Source of the DNA: Bacteroidales bacterium UBA2632
GTDB lineage: Bacteria; Bacteroidota; Bacteroidia; Bacteroidales; Dysgonomonadaceae
Direction: 5' to 3'
DNA: 8,386 nt
Assembly: GCA_002359825.1 (NCBI GenBank)
Contig: DENY01000075.1
Location: forward strand, 5,831-14,216
Shown: in pieces, positions 7,094-8,386 of the stretch
Layout: every line of letters begins with the position of its first letter
Numbering within the stretch: position 1 is the stretch's first letter
Position numbers and translations under genes: made by a program
Notes under the pieces: generated by a model
Database searches by the model: none
The model's input: the letters and a program-made list of their open reading frames with translations, nothing else
What the model was told of the DNA's origin: nothing

Positions 7094-7467
7094 GAGTAAG
7101 ATCTTGACACAGATTTTGGGAACAATTTGTAGAACCTAACTTAGAGAAATAATATTATTGACTTACAGATACTTTATCTTGGAACTTCTTATCTATACAC
7201 GTCAACTGAGAAACTTCTCATATCTAGAGTGATAATTACTTCAATAAAAAAAAATCGCCAAAATTGTAGGGATACAATAGCACGACAAAAAAGTTTCTTG
7301 CCTAATTGTAGGGATACAATTACAGGAGAAAAATGTTTCTTGCCCAATTGTAGGGGTACAACTACAGGTCAATTCCATTTTTTGTCCACCTTCCTAGTAG
7401 GACCGCATACCAAAAAGAAAAAAAGCTCCCCCATACATAATATATACGAACAAGCGTTTCCACAAAG
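7094..7467. other. Non-coding convergent region between the sigma gene and tRNA-Lys
   Basis: No credible protein gene lies in these 374 nt. The main content is a three-copy 42-nt repeat array (separate entry). Short palindromes occur at 7098-7105 (AAGATCTT), 7148-7159 (AATAATATTATT) and 7207-7220 (TGAGAA-ac-TTCTCA); the last has 6-bp perfect arms. For leftward transcription coming from the tRNA there are U-tracts at 7418-7424 (seven), 7412-7416 (five) and 7246-7254 (nine), any of which might serve in termination, but only weak stems precede them. No transposase remnant or direct repeat of the tRNA 3' end was seen. Confidence 0.6.
7262..7387. repeat. Three tandem 42-nt repeats, each containing an inverted repeat
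   Basis: The units are 7262-7303, 7304-7345 and 7346-7387, each opening with AATTGTAGGG. Aligned by eye, units 1 and 2 agree at 36 of 42 positions and units 2 and 3 at 31 of 42. Each has a hairpin-forming core: unit 1 ATTGTA-ggga-TACAAT, unit 2 TAATTGTA-ggga-TACAATTA (8-bp arms), unit 3 TTGTA-gggg-TACAA. If read as RNA from the minus strand, the unit 3 changes become G-U wobble pairs that keep an 8-pair stem. A conserved GTTTCTTGCC lies between hairpins in units 1 and 2. The preceding 42 nt (7220-7261) agree with unit 2 at only 19 positions and are at best a decayed copy. The function is unknown to me. Confidence 0.85.
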
Positions 7468-7540
7468 TGACCCCGGTGGGAATCGAACCCACGACCCAAT
7501 GATTAAGAGTCATTTGCTCTACCAACTGAGCTACGGAGTC
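7468..7540 (-). tRNA. tRNA-Lys (anticodon CTT)
   Basis: The minus strand folds into a complete cloverleaf of 73 nt including the discriminator. The acceptor arm GACTCCG pairs with CGGGGTC (one T-G wobble), discriminator A. The D-arm is GCTC-AGTTGGTA-GAGC. The anticodon stem AATGA/TCATT encloses loop CTCTTAA, giving anticodon CTT for lysine AAG codons. The variable region is GGGTC, and the T-arm is GTGGG-TTCGATT-CCCAC. No CCA is encoded after the discriminator, so it must be added post-transcriptionally. A TACCTTTG promoter element lies just upstream. An apparent plus-strand reading frame across it is an artefact of the antisense tRNA. Confidence 0.97.
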
Positions 7541-7554
7541 ATTATTTAAGGGTG

Positions 7555-7585
7555 CAAAGGTAATTGTTTTTTTTAAAAAGAGAAA
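7555..7585 (-). promoter_or_regulatory. Promoter of tRNA-Lys
   Basis: On the minus strand TACCTTTG (plus positions 7555-7562) is an exact TAnnTTTG, placed 14 nt before the mature tRNA 5' end. Nineteen bases further upstream is TTTC (7582-7585), three of four bases of the -33 TTTG. The start would lie near 7549, giving a short 5' trailer for RNase P to remove. Confidence 0.65.
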
Positions 7586-7597
7586 CTTTTTATAAAT

Positions 7598-7649
7598 GCA
7601 TTTCCCCTAAAATGCAAAAAAGGAACAAATTAAATATTTGCCCCCTTTT
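7598..7649 (-). terminator. Rho-independent terminator after the HU gene
   Basis: Reading leftward from the HU stop, AAAAGGGGGCAAAT (7649-7636) pairs with ATTTGTTCCTTTTT (7630-7617) around a 5-nt ATTTA loop. This gives 14 continuous pairs, three of them G-U, and the 3' arm runs into six T. It sits about 26 nt past the HU stop codon. A second small hairpin, GCATTT/AAATGC (7598-7615), follows immediately. Together they should insulate the HU transcript from the tRNA-Lys promoter. Confidence 0.8.
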
Positions 7650-7674
7650 ACAATAGGTTTCCAAAAGTACGTTC

Positions 7675-7941
7675 TTACAAAGCGCTCAATTCTGAACCAG
7701 CTTTAAATTTAACTACTTTTTTTGCAGGAATGTCAATAGGCTCTTTTGTGCGAGGATTAATACCCTTACGTGCACTTCTCTCAGATACTGAAAAAGTTCC
7801 AAATCCTACGAGAACAACTTTCCCGTCATTTTTCAACTCTTCACCAATTGCTTCCAATACTGCGTCTAATGCTTTTTTAGCATCAACTTTTGTTAGCTCC
7901 GATTTTTGAGCTACTGCGCTTACTAATTCTGATTTGTTCAT
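7675..7941 (-). CDS. HU-family DNA-binding (nucleoid) protein
   Basis: An 88-residue, full-length HU-family protein. It forms dimers that bend and compact DNA and help replication, recombination and transcription. The N-terminal helices are MNKSELVSAVAQKSELTKVDAKKALDAVLEAI (1-32). The beta saddle carries the family signature VGFGTFSVSERSARKG (45-60), and the DNA-grasping arm has INPRTKEPIDIPAKK (61-75), with Pro63 at the canonical intercalating position. It ends VKFKAGSELSAL, as in typical HU proteins. It is monocistronic, with a promoter match upstream and a strong hairpin terminator downstream. It is divergent from the rhomboid gene and about 135 nt upstream of tRNA-Lys on the same strand. 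Nothing suggests IHF rather than HU, although the two cannot be fully separated by sequence reading. Confidence 0.97.
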   Translation of the reverse strand: MNKSELVSAVAQKSELTKVDAKKALDAVLEAIGEELKNDGKVVLVGFGTFSVSERSARKGINPRTKEPIDIPAKKVVKFKAGSELSAL

Positions 7942-7997
7942 AAGAAAACGATAATAAAATTAAACATATAAACTAAGGTCTAACCCTTATTGAGTGC

Positions 7998-8028
7998 CAA
8001 ATATAGATTATAAATCGATAACAATCAA
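7998..8028 (-). promoter_or_regulatory. Promoter of the HU gene
   Basis: On the minus strand TATATTTG (plus positions 7998-8005) matches TAnnTTTG exactly. TTG of a TTGATTG stretch (8026-8028) lies 20 nt upstream, at the -33 position. Transcription would start around 7992, leaving a leader of about 50 nt rich in A and T with no obvious Shine-Dalgarno. Confidence 0.6.
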
Positions 8029-8109
8029 GAAAAAAGTAAAAAACTATCATGAAACTCGAAAAAAAAGCCAATTAAGGCGCAAAACGAGGGTATTAATCGA
8101 AATAATCTG

Positions 8110-8117
8110 TACTTTTG
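8110..8117 (+). promoter_or_regulatory. -7 promoter element of the rhomboid gene
   Basis: TACTTTTG is an exact TAnnTTTG match 28 nt before the ATG at 8146, predicting a start near 8123 and a leader of about 23 nt. No convincing -33 TTTG is found at the usual spacing, so this is weaker than the sigma-gene promoter. Confidence 0.5.
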
Positions 8118-8145
8118 CTGTTCACACCCACAACAAAAACAACGA

Positions 8146-8386
8146 ATGCAACAAGGTCGAACAAGTTATATCAGTGGAATCCCCACAGTCTGCAAGAATA
8201 TCCTCATCATCAATATTATTGTTTGGTTAGGACAAATGGTTCTTATGCAAAAAGGAATTGATCTGACAAATTATCTGGGATTATACTATTTCGAATCCCC
8301 TAACTTCAGAATTTATCAGCTCATAACCTATATGTTTCTACACGATCCACATTCTTTTGGTCATGTCTTCTTTAATATGTTTGCCG
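8146..8386 (+). CDS. Rhomboid-family intramembrane serine protease (partial, N-terminus)
   Basis: The first 80 codons of a gene that runs off the right edge. The ATG at 8146 is the first start after an in-frame TGA at 8050-8052. A short cytoplasmic N-terminus (MQQGRTSYISGIPTVCKN) is followed by a first membrane helix (about 19-34, ILIINIIVWLGQMVLM), a loop, and the rhomboid hallmark YQLITYMFLHD...FGHVFFNMFA (about 57-80). This includes the HxxxN pair (His73, Asn77) that corresponds to the oxyanion-hole residues of GlpG transmembrane helix 2. The catalytic serine (GxSG) and histidine would lie beyond the window, so activity cannot be judged. It would cleave membrane proteins within the bilayer; the substrate is unknown. 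It is divergent from the HU gene and preceded by a TACTTTTG promoter element. Confidence 0.9.
   Translation, partial: MQQGRTSYISGIPTVCKNILIINIIVWLGQMVLMQKGIDLTNYLGLYYFESPNFRIYQLITYMFLHDPHSFGHVFFNMFA

Noticed and set aside
6697..7125. A 142-codon minus-strand frame over the sigma gene
   Set aside because: It is antisense to a clear ECF sigma gene and has no recognisable domain or promoter.
7148..7220. AT-rich palindromes AATAATATTATT and TGAGAA-ac-TTCTCA as sigma-gene terminators
   Set aside because: They lack a GC-rich stem and a following U-tract on the plus strand, so termination there is not supported.
7262..7387. The 42-nt repeats as a CRISPR array
   Set aside because: There are only three units directly abutting, with similarity continuing across the would-be spacers in units 1 and 2, and no cas genes nearby.
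7229..7549. A 106-codon plus-strand reading frame with three 14-residue repeats (NCRDTI...) and a DPGGNRTHD-like end
   Set aside because: Its C-terminal half is the antisense of tRNA-Lys, a well-known source of false proteins, and the repeats come from the 42-nt DNA array, whose length happens to be divisible by three. Differences between units are not biased toward silent positions.
7994..8230. A 78-codon plus-strand frame starting at GTG between HU and rhomboid
   Set aside because: It overlaps the HU promoter and the rhomboid start in another frame; the rhomboid frame from 8146 has clear membrane and HxxxN features.

Overview
The window looks like a chromosomal segment of a Bacteroidota bacterium, most likely order Bacteroidales. 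The evidence is a SusC/SusD outer-membrane pair, a FecR-type anti-sigma factor with a C-terminal DUF4974-like region, a Bacteroidetes-style ECF sigma factor, A-rich translation starts with little Shine-Dalgarno signal, and several matches to the Bacteroidetes -7 promoter element TAnnTTTG. The DNA is AT-rich. Species cannot be fixed from the sequence alone.

Left part (1-6338, minus strand): a compact operon reading right to left, fecR-like anti-sigma -> susC-like TonB-dependent transporter with an N-terminal STN signalling domain -> susD-like lipoprotein -> the beginning of a further lipoprotein cut by the window edge. Gaps between genes are only 3, 10 and 8 nt. Middle (6339-6574): a divergent control region. 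To its right, on the plus strand, is the ECF sigma gene (6575-7093). Together these form a complete trans-envelope signalling circuit. The inferred logic is that substrate occupancy of SusC is passed through the periplasmic STN domain to the FecR-like protein, which releases the sigma factor to transcribe the transport operon. The sigma gene is divergent from the anti-sigma gene instead of upstream in the same direction, and it carries a recognisable housekeeping-type promoter. The region in front of the fecR-like gene has no exact match to that promoter, consistent with ECF control. The nutrient is unknown: no glycosidase, lyase, peptidase or sulfatase is visible in the window.

Right part (7094-8386): a 374-nt non-coding stretch holds three tandem 42-nt repeats, each with an inverted repeat of the form TTGTA-gggR-TACAA. 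It is followed by tRNA-Lys(CTT) on the minus strand, a gene for an HU-family nucleoid protein on the minus strand with a strong terminator, and the start of a rhomboid-family intramembrane protease gene on the plus strand that is cut by the window end. This part looks like core genome; the Sus operon on the other side of the tRNA looks like accessory nutrient-uptake DNA.

I see no CRISPR array, transposase, integrase, defence system or rRNA. The points most worth a second look are the 42-nt hairpin repeat array, an A9 tract in susC at which a one-base slip in either direction would end translation just after the STN domain, and the divergent sigma/anti-sigma layout with a nearly leaderless sigma mRNA.
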